Below, piece by piece: positions 15,533 to 23,285 of a stretch of 64,000 bases of DNA. The stretch covers positions 80,655 through 144,654 of the forward strand of contig NZ_JAGEPF010000029.1 in assembly GCF_017573465.1 (NCBI RefSeq), written 5' to 3'. The position numbers were made by a program, and so were the translations under genes. The stretch comes from Actinomadura violacea (GTDB lineage: Bacteria; Actinomycetota; Actinomycetes; Streptosporangiales; Streptosporangiaceae). The notes under the pieces were generated by a model that was not told the DNA's origin, ran no database searches, and saw nothing but the letters and a program-made list of their open reading frames with translations. The stretch's first letter is position 1. Each line of letters begins with the position of its first letter.

Positions 15533-16156
15533 TTGACCGCAGAGCCGGAGAAGCCCGTGGAGCAGCAGGGGCGCGACGAGGCGTCCGGCGCGGGCGCAGC
15601 GGAGTCCCCGTCCCGCCTCGAGGAGGAGAGGGGCGGCGCGGGAACGCCCGACAACTTCCAGCGGCTCTGGACCCCGCACCGGATGGCCTACATCAAGGGC
15701 GAGAACAAGCCCACCGGCCCGGGGGCCGGGGAGGGCTGCCCGTTCTGCGAGATCCCGGCGATGACCGACGAGGAGGGCCTCGTCGTCGCCCGCGGCACGT
15801 CGGTGTTCACCGTCCTCAACCTCTACCCCTACAACTCCGGGCACCTCATGGTCGTCCCGTACCGGCACGTCGCCGACTACGGCGATCTCGACGAGGCGGA
15901 GTACACCGAGCTGGCCGTCTTCACCCGGCGCTCGCTCGCCGCGCTGCGCAAGGCCAGCGGCGCGCAGGGGTTCAACGTCGGCATGAACCTCGGCCTGGTC
16001 GCCGGCGCGGGCATCGCCGCCCACCTGCACCAGCACGTGGTGCCGCGGTGGGGCGGCGACACCAACTTCATGCCGGTCGTCGGGCATACGCGGGTGCTGC
16101 CGCAGCTGCTGCGCGACACCCGGCAGATTCTCGCCGACGCCTGGCCGCAGGACTGA
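15533..16156 (+). CDS. HIT-family hydrolase/phosphorylase (AP4A phosphorylase-like)
   Basis: The product has 207 residues from a TTG at 15533, chosen because of the strong aaaaggaga ribosome site; a GTG at 15557 is an alternative. After a charged ~40-residue leader come LWTPHRMAYIKGE, a zinc-type CPFC pair (Cys69/Cys72), and the HIT signature AAHLHQHVVPRW with His164/166/168. It resembles the mycobacterial HIT protein Rv2613c, an AP4A phosphorylase encoded just upstream of pgsA. Here the same neighbourhood is preserved but expanded: pgsA lies 5.4 kb downstream. Confidence 0.9.
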   Translation: MTAEPEKPVEQQGRDEASGAGAAESPSRLEEERGGAGTPDNFQRLWTPHRMAYIKGENKPTGPGAGEGCPFCEIPAMTDEEGLVVARGTSVFTVLNLYPYNSGHLMVVPYRHVADYGDLDEAEYTELAVFTRRSLAALRKASGAQGFNVGMNLGLVAGAGIAAHLHQHVVPRWGGDTNFMPVVGHTRVLPQLLRDTRQILADAWPQD

Positions 16157-16214
16157 GGCCAGGGCAGGGCCGGGGCGAGGGCGCGCGAGGGCACGCGAGG
16201 ACGGCGGGAGGGGC

Positions 16215-16628
16215 ATGATGGGCGGCATGACGCGACGCGAGCGGCCGGTGCTGGTCTACGACGGCGACTGCGGGTTCTGCACCGCCTCGGTGCGGTTCCT
16301 GGAACGCCGGGTGCCCGTGGACGCCGAGGTCGTCGCGTTCCAGTTCACCGACCTCGCCGCGCTCGGCACGACGGCCGAGCGGGCCGGGCACGAGGTGCTG
16401 TGGGTCGACCGGACCGGACGGGTCAGCGGCGGCGCGGAGGCGATCGGGCGGCTGCTGACCGCCGCCGGCGGGCTCTGGCGCGTCCCGGGCGTCGTCATGC
16501 GGACGCCGCCGGTGAGCTGGCTCGCGCACGCCGTGTACCGGCTCGTCGCGAACAACCGGCAGCGGATGCCGGGCGGTACGGCCGCCTGCATGCTGCCCGC
16601 CGCGCAGCGGCCCGGCGCCCAGGGCTGA
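16215..16628 (+). CDS. DCC1-like thiol-disulfide oxidoreductase family protein (DUF393)
   Basis: The product has 137 residues with the defining DGDCGFC motif near the N-terminus (PVLVYDGDCGFCTASVRFLERR), a thioredoxin-like CxxC-type pair preceded by Asp. This is followed by FQFTDLAALG and a WVDRTGRVSGGAEAIGRLL segment typical of the family. Start choice is uncertain: ATGs at 16215, 16218 and 16227 all follow a gggagggg stretch. It ends 16 bases from the end of a convergent HTTM gene. DCC1-like and HTTM domains recur together in bacteria, sometimes fused, so the two probably cooperate in membrane redox chemistry. Confidence 0.88.
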   Translation: MMGGMTRRERPVLVYDGDCGFCTASVRFLERRVPVDAEVVAFQFTDLAALGTTAERAGHEVLWVDRTGRVSGGAEAIGRLLTAAGGLWRVPGVVMRTPPVSWLAHAVYRLVANNRQRMPGGTAACMLPAAQRPGAQG

Positions 16629-16644
16629 CCGCCCGGGCGCCGGA

Positions 16645-17595
16645 TCAGGCCGCCGCGGGAGCGGCGGCGGCCGCGTCCGCGCGGCCGCCGAGGGCCCGGC
16701 GGAGCCGCGCGGGCAGCCTGCCGGTCAGCCGCTCCAGCGGCAGGAACGCCGCCAGCCAGATCGCGTGCGGCAGGAAGTGGATGCTCATCAGCGCGTACGT
16801 GACGGCGTGGAACCCCGCGAAGAACAGCACGAACAGGTACAGCGGGCGGCCGCGCAGGAACAGCAGCGCGGGCGAGACCGCCTCCGCCGTGATCATGAAC
16901 CACTGGCTGGCCTTCAGCAGCAGCGGGTAGCCGATGAGGCTGCGCCCGAACGCGGTCCCGCGCCGGCTCAGCGCCCACTGCACCGTCGCCCCGTTCGGCC
17001 ACTCGGGGAACCCGCCGATCTTCACCTTCGCCCACATGGACAGGAAGTAGGCGGCCACCACCGACAGTTGGACGCAGCGCGCCGCCCACGCGGACGACTC
17101 GCACCCCCGCTCGTCGTCGATCCGGGCGCGTCCGACGCTCGGCAGCACGAACAGCGCCACGACGAGCGCGAGATGGTCGTGGTCGACCTTCCCGTACGAC
17201 ATGCTGATCGTGACCCACCACAGGTACCCGCAGGCGCAGACGTAGCCGGTCAGCCGCGGCAGGAACCGTCCCGTCGCCGCGACGAACCCGGACGCGAGCG
17301 TCACGGCCAGCAGCGTGTACATCGCGGCGGGCGTCGGCGCGGGCAGGTGCAGCAGCCGGCCGAGCAGCACCGGGCGGTACAGGTCGGCGGGCAGCCGGGC
17401 GTGCGCCAGCGAGCTGCTGGTCAGCAGCAGCATGTCGAACGGCAGGAACACGTACCCGAGGATCCGCAGCCACGCGATCCGGGCCCGCGGCACCGGGCCG
17501 AACCACCAGCGGCCCCACGGGGTGCGGGCGGCGCCGGGCGCGGGCTCGGCGGGCCGGACGGGCCGGGGCGCCTCCGGCGTCGCGGCGGCGGTCAC
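16645..17595 (-). CDS. HTTM-domain integral membrane protein (vitamin K-dependent carboxylase-like)
   Basis: The product has 316 residues with many hydrophobic segments. The HTTM pattern is clear: ARIAWLRILGYVFLPFDMLLL at the first segment, VTISMSYGKVDHDHLALVVALFVLPSVG, AAYFLSMWAKVKIGGFPEWPNG, GYPLLLKASQWFMITAEAVSPALLFL, and FFAGFHAVTYALMSIHFLPHAIW. HTTM is the membrane module shared with vitamin K-dependent gamma-carboxylases; most bacterial members have no proven reaction. The GTG start overlaps the stop of the upstream 151-residue protein gene by 4 bases (GTGA), so the two are co-translated. A DCC1-like gene is immediately convergent. Confidence 0.9.
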   Translation of the reverse strand: MTAAATPEAPRPVRPAEPAPGAARTPWGRWWFGPVPRARIAWLRILGYVFLPFDMLLLTSSSLAHARLPADLYRPVLLGRLLHLPAPTPAAMYTLLAVTLASGFVAATGRFLPRLTGYVCACGYLWWVTISMSYGKVDHDHLALVVALFVLPSVGRARIDDERGCESSAWAARCVQLSVVAAYFLSMWAKVKIGGFPEWPNGATVQWALSRRGTAFGRSLIGYPLLLKASQWFMITAEAVSPALLFLRGRPLYLFVLFFAGFHAVTYALMSIHFLPHAIWLAAFLPLERLTGRLPARLRRALGGRADAAAAAPAAA

Positions 17596-18047
17596 CGCAC
17601 GTCCCAGACGACGCGGTTGACGCGCCTGGTCGACACGACCTTGCCGTGCTCCAGCCTCTTGATCTCCTCCACGACGTAGATCCTCGTGAGCCTGGGGTCG
17701 CCGGGGTGCAGCCGGTGCTGCCCCTCCGCGATGCCCTGCAGCAGCGACGGGTCATGGGCGATGCGGTCCATCTGCCCCTCGATCTCGGCGCGCTTCATGC
17801 CGGTTCCGACGGCGTCCCGGGACAGCTCGACGTGCCGGCCCTCGGCGGTGTCGGCCTCCAGCCAGTACGAGCCGATCGTCCCGCCGTCGTTCTTCACAGA
17901 GAACGCGAACTGCGTCATCGGCCCGATGGGGAAGTCGTCGTTGTCACCGAACGCGCTGGTGAACAGCAGTGCGCCGACGAAGGCCACGCCCGCGAGGGAC
18001 CGCCAGAGCCGTGCGCGGGCGCTCAGGCGGAGGACAGGGGGGTTCAC
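17592..18047 (-). CDS. Membrane-anchored protein partner of the HTTM gene, unknown function
   Basis: The product has 151 residues. One hydrophobic segment near residues 15-33 (LWRSLAGVAFVGALLFTSAFG) acts as signal/anchor, and the rest is soluble and presumably outside: FPIGPMTQFAFSVKNDGGTIGSYWLEADTAEGRHVELSRDAVGTGMKRAEIEGQM (given in part) and a C-terminal RIYVVEEIKRLEHGKVVSTRRVNRVVWDV. No cysteines and no catalytic motif were seen. Similar small proteins sit beside HTTM genes in actinobacteria by my recollection. The overlap with the HTTM start argues for a shared function. It lies 9 bases after the deacetylase stop in the same operon. Confidence 0.75.
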   Translation of the reverse strand: MNPPVLRLSARARLWRSLAGVAFVGALLFTSAFGDNDDFPIGPMTQFAFSVKNDGGTIGSYWLEADTAEGRHVELSRDAVGTGMKRAEIEGQMDRIAHDPSLLQGIAEGQHRLHPGDPRLTRIYVVEEIKRLEHGKVVSTRRVNRVVWDVR

Positions 18048-18056
18048 CGGGCAAGC

Positions 18057-18863
18057 CTAGAGCGCGGCCTGTCGCAGCTGCGACACCGTGACGAAGTCGA
18101 AACCACGGCCCCGCAGCCCCCGGATGACGGCGGGCAGTTGCGCGATCGCGGTCTCCCGGCTGGCGGCGCCGACGTCGTGGGCGAGGACGATGGTCCCGGG
18201 CCGGGCGTTGTCGACGACGGCGGCGACCATCTGCTCCGGTTCGCGGCTGAGCCGCCGGTCCTGCACCAGCAGCGACCACAGCACCAGGTCGTAGCGGTGC
18301 TGCGCGGCGACGTGCAGGGTGGTGCCGCCGAGCCGGCCCCACGGCGGCCGCAGCAGCGTCGGGGCGCGCCCGGTGACCCGCTCGATCGCCTCGTGCGTGC
18401 GGTGGATGGAGCGGTAGGCGTGCGCGAGGCTCATCTTCGACAGGTCGTCGTGCTTCCAGGTGTGGTTGCCGACCTCGTGCCGGCCCAGCCGGCCCTCGAC
18501 GAGGTGGGCGTTGCGGGCGAGTCGGCTGCCGACCATGAAGAACGTCGCCGGCACCTTCGCCGCGTCGAGCGCGTCGAGCGCGTGCGGCGTCCAGTGCTCC
18601 ATCGGCCCGTCGTCGAAGGTCAGCGCGACCAGCCGGCGCCGGGTGTTCACCGCCCAGACGACGTCGACCTGCCGGTCGGGCGGCTCCCAGGAGTCGACGG
18701 ACGCGGCGGACGCCGGAGTCGGCGGGTCCTCCCTGCGCCAGGCCTGCTCGCCGGCGAACCCGGCGCCGGCGGCGAGCAGCCCCCCGGCCGCGAGGCCGAG
18801 GCCCCGGATCATGGTGCGGCGCCCGGGCCGGGCCGGCCGCCGGTCTTCCCCCGTGTCGTTCAT
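18057..18863 (-). CDS. Polysaccharide deacetylase (NodB/CE4 family), exported
   Basis: The product has 268 residues. An N-terminal RRTMIRGLGLAAGGLLAAG segment resembles a twin-arginine or ordinary signal anchor. CE4 motifs are intact: TFDDG (Asp84, Asp85), the metal-binding NHTWKH (His134, His138), RPPWGRLGG and LAHDVG. Such enzymes remove acetyl groups from peptidoglycan or other surface glycans. It is first in a minus-strand run deacetylase - 151-residue protein - HTTM, suggesting a surface-modification module, although a functional link to HTTM chemistry is conjecture. Confidence 0.92.
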   Translation of the reverse strand: MNDTGEDRRPARPGRRTMIRGLGLAAGGLLAAGAGFAGEQAWRREDPPTPASAASVDSWEPPDRQVDVVWAVNTRRRLVALTFDDGPMEHWTPHALDALDAAKVPATFFMVGSRLARNAHLVEGRLGRHEVGNHTWKHDDLSKMSLAHAYRSIHRTHEAIERVTGRAPTLLRPPWGRLGGTTLHVAAQHRYDLVLWSLLVQDRRLSREPEQMVAAVVDNARPGTIVLAHDVGAASRETAIAQLPAVIRGLRGRGFDFVTVSQLRQAAL

Positions 18864-19000
18864 GGCGGAGTAAGAGTTTCACGCCGGGAACCGCCCGCCA
18901 TCGCCCGAGATGCCGAATTCGGAGTCACCCTCAGGGATGAGGCGGCGGCGCCAGTTGGACGACTCCGGAAGGATCAACAAGGGTGTCCCGGCAGGACCAA

Positions 19001-19032
19001 GGGCGGGGGCGGGCCGGCACCCGCCCCCGCCC
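19001..19032 (-). terminator. GC-rich hairpin after the EF-G-like gene
   Basis: Perfect 13-base arms gggcgggggcggg (19001-19013) and cccgcccccgccc (19020-19032) lie 8 bases beyond the stop of the EF-G-like gene on the minus strand. No T-run is present, as is common for actinobacterial terminators. Confidence 0.6.
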
Positions 19033-19040
19033 GCCGCGCC

Positions 19041-21209
19041 CTAGTCGTGCACCGCCTCGGCGGCCGCGACCTTGTCCGCCAGATGCGAGGGGAGCGGCTC
19101 GTACCGCAGGAACGTCCGGTCGAACGTGCCGGTGCCCTGCGACATCGACCGCAGGTCGATCGCGTACCGGACGATCTCCAGCTGCGGCACCTCCGCCTTG
19201 ATCATCGTGCGGCCGCCCTGGACCGCCTGCGAGCCGAGCACCCGGCCGCGCCGCGAGGTGAGGTCGGACATCACCGGCCCGACGTACTCGTCGGCGATCA
19301 GCACGGACACCTCGTCCACCGGCTCCAGCAGCAGCACCGGCACCTGCCCGGCGGCGTCCTTCAGCGCGGCCGCGCCCGCGGCCTGGAAGGCCATGTCGGA
19401 GGAGTCCACCGAGTGCGCCTTGCCGTCGTGCAGCGTCACCTTGATGTCGACCAGCGGGTACCCGGCGGACACGCCCCGCTCCATCTGCTGCCGGACGCCC
19501 TTCTCGACCGACGGGATGAACTGCCGCGGCACCACCCCGCCGACGATCTTGTCGACGAACTCGAAGCCCTCGCCGGACGGCAGCGGCTCCACCTCGATGT
19601 GGCAGATGCCGTACTGGCCGTGGCCACCGGACTGCTTGACGTGCCGGCCGAGGCCCTTGGCGGACCCGCCGAACGTCTCGCGCAGCGGCACCCGCAGCTC
19701 GACCCGCTCCACCTCGACGCCGTACCGGGCGCTGAGCCGGTCGATCAGCACGTCGGCGTGCGCCTCGCCCATGCACCACAGCACCAGCTGCCGGGTCTCG
19801 GCGTTGTTCTCCAGCCGCAGCGTCGGGTCCTCGGCGACGAGCCGGCCGAGCGCCTGGCTGAGCTTGTCCTCGTCGGCCTTGGACTGGGCGCGGATCGCCA
19901 CCGGGAGCAGCGGGTCCGGCATCGTCCACGGCGCCATCACCATCGGCGCCGACGGGTCGGACAGCGTGTCGCCGGTCTCGGCGCGCGACAGCTTCGCCAC
20001 CGCGCAGACGTCCCCGGCGCCGCAGGAGGCGACGGTCCGCTGCGTCTTGCCGAGCGGGGAGGTGAGGGCGCCCACCCGTTCGTCGACGTCGTGGTCCTCG
20101 TGCCCGCGCTCGGCCATCCCGTGCCCGGACACGTGCACCGTCATGTCGGGACGCAGCGTCCCGGAGAACACCCGGACCAGCGAGATCCGCCCGACGTACG
20201 GGTCGGACGTGGTCTTGACGACCTCGGCGACCAGCGGCCCCTCGGGGTCGCAGCGGATCTCCTTCGGCGGCCCGCCCTTGGCGGGGGTGACGGGCGGGAT
20301 GCCGTGTTCGAGGGGCGAGGGGAACGCCTGGGTGATGACCTCCAGCAGCTCCAGCATCCCGACGACCGGCCCGGGGTGGTCGCCGTGCGGCACCGACGTG
20401 GCGAGCACCGGGTAGAAGCTGCCGCGCGCCACCGCGGTCTCCAGGTCCTCGATGAGCGCCTTGACGTCGATCTCCTCACCGGACAGGTACCGGTCCATGA
20501 GGGTCTCGTCCTCGCTCTCCTGGATGATCCCCTCGATCAGCGACGCGCGCTGCTCGGAGATCTGCTCCAGGTACCGCGGGTCGGGCGCGCACTCGGCGCG
20601 CTCGCCGGTCGAGTAGTCCAGGCAGCGCTGCGTCAGCAGCCCGACCAGGCCCTTCAGCCCGTCGCCGCCCGCCGCCGGGAAGTACAGCGGCAGCACGCCC
20701 TCGCCGAAGGCGTCCTGGCAGCTCAGCACCACGTCGTCGAAGTCGCCGCGCTGCTGGTCGATCTTGGTGATGACGACCGCGCGGGGCATCCCGACGCGGG
20801 CGCACTCGTCCCACAGCATCCGGGTGAGGCCGTCGATCCCGTCCACCGCCGAGATGACGAACAGCGCCGCGTCGGCGGCGCGCAGCCCGGCCCGCAGGTC
20901 GCCGACGAAGTCGGCGTAGCCGGGGGTGTCGATCAGGTTGACCTTGATGTCGCCGTGCGTGAGCGGGGCGAGCGCGAGGTTGACCGAGCGCTGCTGGCGG
21001 ACCTCGACGTCGTCGAAGTCGCTGACCGTACTGCCCTCCTCGACCCGGCCGGCCCGCTGCAGCGTGCCCGCCGCGGTCAGCAGCGCCTCCACGAGCGTGG
21101 TCTTGCCCGCCCCCGAATGGCCGACCAGCGCGACGTTGCGCACCTTGTCGCACCCGCCGGCCTCCGGTGCCCTGCCGGGGGCTCCCGGGTGTCCTCCCTT
21201 GTCCGCCAT
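19041..21209 (-). CDS. Elongation factor G-like GTPase (EF-G2 type)
   Basis: The product has 722 residues. The G domain starts with VALVGHSGAGKTTLVEALL (P-loop), then LIDTPGYADFVGDLRAGL (G3) and VITKIDQQRGD (a variant of the NKxD G4 motif, here TKID). EF-G domains II-V follow, including LWCMGEAHADVLIDRL and GKGLGRHVKQSGGHGQYG. Actinobacteria carry this second, diverged EF-G (fusA2 of Mycobacterium tuberculosis) besides canonical fusA; its role is not settled. The ATG at 21209 has a gaggaggtag ribosome site. It sits inside the phosphatidylinositol mannoside locus, divergent from pgsA. Confidence 0.92.
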   Translation of the reverse strand: MADKGGHPGAPGRAPEAGGCDKVRNVALVGHSGAGKTTLVEALLTAAGTLQRAGRVEEGSTVSDFDDVEVRQQRSVNLALAPLTHGDIKVNLIDTPGYADFVGDLRAGLRAADAALFVISAVDGIDGLTRMLWDECARVGMPRAVVITKIDQQRGDFDDVVLSCQDAFGEGVLPLYFPAAGGDGLKGLVGLLTQRCLDYSTGERAECAPDPRYLEQISEQRASLIEGIIQESEDETLMDRYLSGEEIDVKALIEDLETAVARGSFYPVLATSVPHGDHPGPVVGMLELLEVITQAFPSPLEHGIPPVTPAKGGPPKEIRCDPEGPLVAEVVKTTSDPYVGRISLVRVFSGTLRPDMTVHVSGHGMAERGHEDHDVDERVGALTSPLGKTQRTVASCGAGDVCAVAKLSRAETGDTLSDPSAPMVMAPWTMPDPLLPVAIRAQSKADEDKLSQALGRLVAEDPTLRLENNAETRQLVLWCMGEAHADVLIDRLSARYGVEVERVELRVPLRETFGGSAKGLGRHVKQSGGHGQYGICHIEVEPLPSGEGFEFVDKIVGGVVPRQFIPSVEKGVRQQMERGVSAGYPLVDIKVTLHDGKAHSVDSSDMAFQAAGAAALKDAAGQVPVLLLEPVDEVSVLIADEYVGPVMSDLTSRRGRVLGSQAVQGGRTMIKAEVPQLEIVRYAIDLRSMSQGTGTFDRTFLRYEPLPSHLADKVAAAEAVHD

Positions 21210-21530
21210 GACTACCTCCTCGGACGGGCCTCCTCGCGGGGGCCCGCGTCGGCTGGGGCCCGGCCCCGGAGGGCCCGGCCCTGACGTCCGAGTGCGGCGT
21301 CCTCGTCCAACGTGCGTGACCGACGTCACACCCGTGTCAACACCCTTTCCCGTGCGCGGCGGGATCACAAGGGGTGAACGGCAAACAACCTGCTTCTGTC
21401 CGCCGCGCGGGGCGGCAAACCCCGCCCTGACCGCGTCCGGTCGGCGGCGGCACTACGATTGGGCGCGCCAACGGCGGCCCCCTGGCCGATGCCGGCGGCC
21501 CTTCACCCGGCAGCAGGAGAACGGACGGCG
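21210..21530. promoter_or_regulatory. Divergent intergenic region between the EF-G-like gene and pgsA
   Basis: 321 bases without a gene. On the minus strand a perfect TTGACA (plus-strand tgtcaa, 21335-21340) may be the -35 box of the EF-G-like gene. Beside it is a symmetric gtgac-N4-gtcac site (21316-21329) that could bind a regulator. Toward pgsA, a tacgat hexamer (about 21453-21458) in an otherwise GC-rich stretch is a possible -10 element without a convincing -35. Confidence 0.4.
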
Positions 21531-22265
21531 ATGCTCAACAGAATCAGGCCCGCGCTGGGGCGCGTCCTGACGCCCATCGGACGGACGGTCGCGCGGACCG
21601 GGGTGTCGCCCAACGCCATCACCGTGATCGGCACCGCGGGCGTCGCCGCCGGCGCGCTCGTGCTGTTCCCGCGCGGGGAGTTCTTCTGGGGCACGATGGT
21701 GATCACCGCCTTCGTGCTGTTCGACATGCTGGACGGCGCGGTCGCCCGGGTCACCGGCAAGATCTCCAAGTTCGGCGCGTTCCTGGACTCCACGATGGAC
21801 CGGGTCGCGGACGCGGCGATCTTCTCCGGGCTGATGATCGGGCTGTACCGCGACGGCCAGCGCACGCTCGCCGGCGTCGCCCTGTTCTGCCTGGTCGCCG
21901 GGGTCGTCGTGTCCTATGCGAAGGCGCGCGCCGAGGGCCTCGGGTACACCTGCAACGTGGGCATCGCCGAGCGCGCCGAACGCCTGATCGTCGCCCTGGT
22001 GGCGGCCGGCCTCGACGGCCTCGGCGTGCCGTACGTCCTCGCGGTCGCGCTCTGGGTGCTGGCGGTGCTCAGCACCGTCACGGTCGGGCAGCGGTTCGCG
22101 ACGGTCTACGCCCAGGCCAAGAACGACCCGGCGCCGAAGCCCGCCGCGCCGGGACGGGCGTCCGGCCCCGCCGCCGGGTCCGGAGCGTCCGCCGCGGGGA
22201 ACGAAGAGGACGAGGAGAACGGCGAGAAGGCGCACGCGAAGGCCGGCCCGCAGCCGCGCCGGTGA
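21531..22265 (+). CDS. pgsA: Phosphatidylinositol phosphate synthase (CDP-alcohol phosphatidyltransferase)
   Basis: The product has 244 residues and about six membrane segments. The CDP-alcohol phosphotransferase signature is complete: Asp65, Asp68-Gly69, Ala72-Arg73, Gly82, Asp86 and Asp90 (DMLDGAVARVTGKISKFGAF onward). Actinobacterial members at this position make phosphatidylinositol phosphate from CDP-diacylglycerol and inositol phosphate, the first step to phosphatidylinositol mannosides. The C-terminal ~30 residues are acidic/low complexity (EEDEENGEK). The ATG at 21531 follows gcaggagaa. It is followed by the acyltransferase and pimA as in mycobacteria, which supports the specific assignment. 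Confidence 0.93.
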   Translation: MLNRIRPALGRVLTPIGRTVARTGVSPNAITVIGTAGVAAGALVLFPRGEFFWGTMVITAFVLFDMLDGAVARVTGKISKFGAFLDSTMDRVADAAIFSGLMIGLYRDGQRTLAGVALFCLVAGVVVSYAKARAEGLGYTCNVGIAERAERLIVALVAAGLDGLGVPYVLAVALWVLAVLSTVTVGQRFATVYAQAKNDPAPKPAAPGRASGPAAGSGASAAGNEEDEENGEKAHAKAGPQPRR

Positions 22266-22334
22266 CCCCGCCCCGCCGAACGCCGTACCCGTGACCGGGC
22301 CGCGCCGACGCAAGGCCGCGCCCAGGAGGGAGCC

Positions 22335-23285
22335 GTGCCCGTGACCGCGCCAGCCGGCGGCTCCGCGCCCGCGTCGCTGCGCGACGAGGTGATGGACGCC
22401 GCCTACGCGCTCGGCTGGACCGTCGTCCGCAAGATGCCCGAGGGCGCCGCCCGGCTGGTGTTCACCGCGGTCGCCGACCGCGCCTGGCAGGCGAACGGCG
22501 CCGGCGTCCGGCAGCTGGAGCGCAACCTGTGCCGCGTCCTCGGCAAGCCCGCGGTGGACGACGAGGTCCGCGTGCTCGGCAAGCGGGTGCTGCGCTCCTA
22601 CGCCCGCTACTGGCTGGAGGTCTTCCGGCTGCCGGAGTACGGCCGGGACCGGATCGTCGGCCGGATGCGGGTCACCGGCGAGAAGAAGATCTTCGCGAAC
22701 CTCGAGGCCGGCCGCGGCGTGATCCTCGCGCTGCCGCACATGGGCAACTACGAGCACGCCGGCGCCTGGCTCGCCGCCTGCGGGCACCCCTTCACCACCG
22801 TCGCCGAGCGGCTCCGGCCCGAGTCGCTGTTCGACCGGTTCGTGGAGTTCCGCGAGAGCCTCGGCATGGAGGTCCTCGCGCACACCGGCGCGTCCGCGTT
22901 CGGCCGGCTCGCGCAGCGGCTGCGCGCCGGGCGGCCCGTCTGCCTGGTCGTCGACCGCGACCTCACCGCGAGCGGCGTCGACGTGGAGTTCTTCGGCGCC
23001 ACCGCGCGGATGCCCGCCGTCTCCGCCGCGCTGGCCGTCCAGACGGGCGCCGCCCTGATTCCCGTGACACTCTGGTACGAGGGGAAGTACTGGGCGGCGC
23101 GGGTCCACGAGGAGGTCCCGGTCCCGGACGAGGGCGCCAGGCGGGAGAAGATCCAGACCATGACGCAGGACATCGCGCGGGTCTTCGAGGCGGGCATCGC
23201 CGCCCACCCGCAGGACTGGCACATGCTGCAGAAGGTCTGGGTGGACGACCTCGGCCCGGCCGGGCCGGGCGGGGCGTCCCCGTGA
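22335..23285 (+). CDS. Phosphatidylinositol mannoside acyltransferase (LpxL/HtrB-like family)
   Basis: The product has 316 residues in the LpxL/HtrB lipid acyltransferase family. The HX4E catalytic motif is His135 to Glu140 in LPHMGNYEHAGAWLA, followed by VAERLRPESLFDRFVEFRE and CLVVDRDLTASGVDVEFFG. In mycobacteria the equivalent enzyme PatA (Rv2611c) acylates the mannose of PIM at the cytoplasmic face. Flanking pgsA and pimA make the same role likely here. The GTG at 22335 has an aggaggga ribosome site; a GTG six bases on is an alternative. Its stop overlaps the pimA start by 4 bases. Confidence 0.93.
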   Translation: MPVTAPAGGSAPASLRDEVMDAAYALGWTVVRKMPEGAARLVFTAVADRAWQANGAGVRQLERNLCRVLGKPAVDDEVRVLGKRVLRSYARYWLEVFRLPEYGRDRIVGRMRVTGEKKIFANLEAGRGVILALPHMGNYEHAGAWLAACGHPFTTVAERLRPESLFDRFVEFRESLGMEVLAHTGASAFGRLAQRLRAGRPVCLVVDRDLTASGVDVEFFGATARMPAVSAALAVQTGAALIPVTLWYEGKYWAARVHEEVPVPDEGARREKIQTMTQDIARVFEAGIAAHPQDWHMLQKVWVDDLGPAGPGGASP

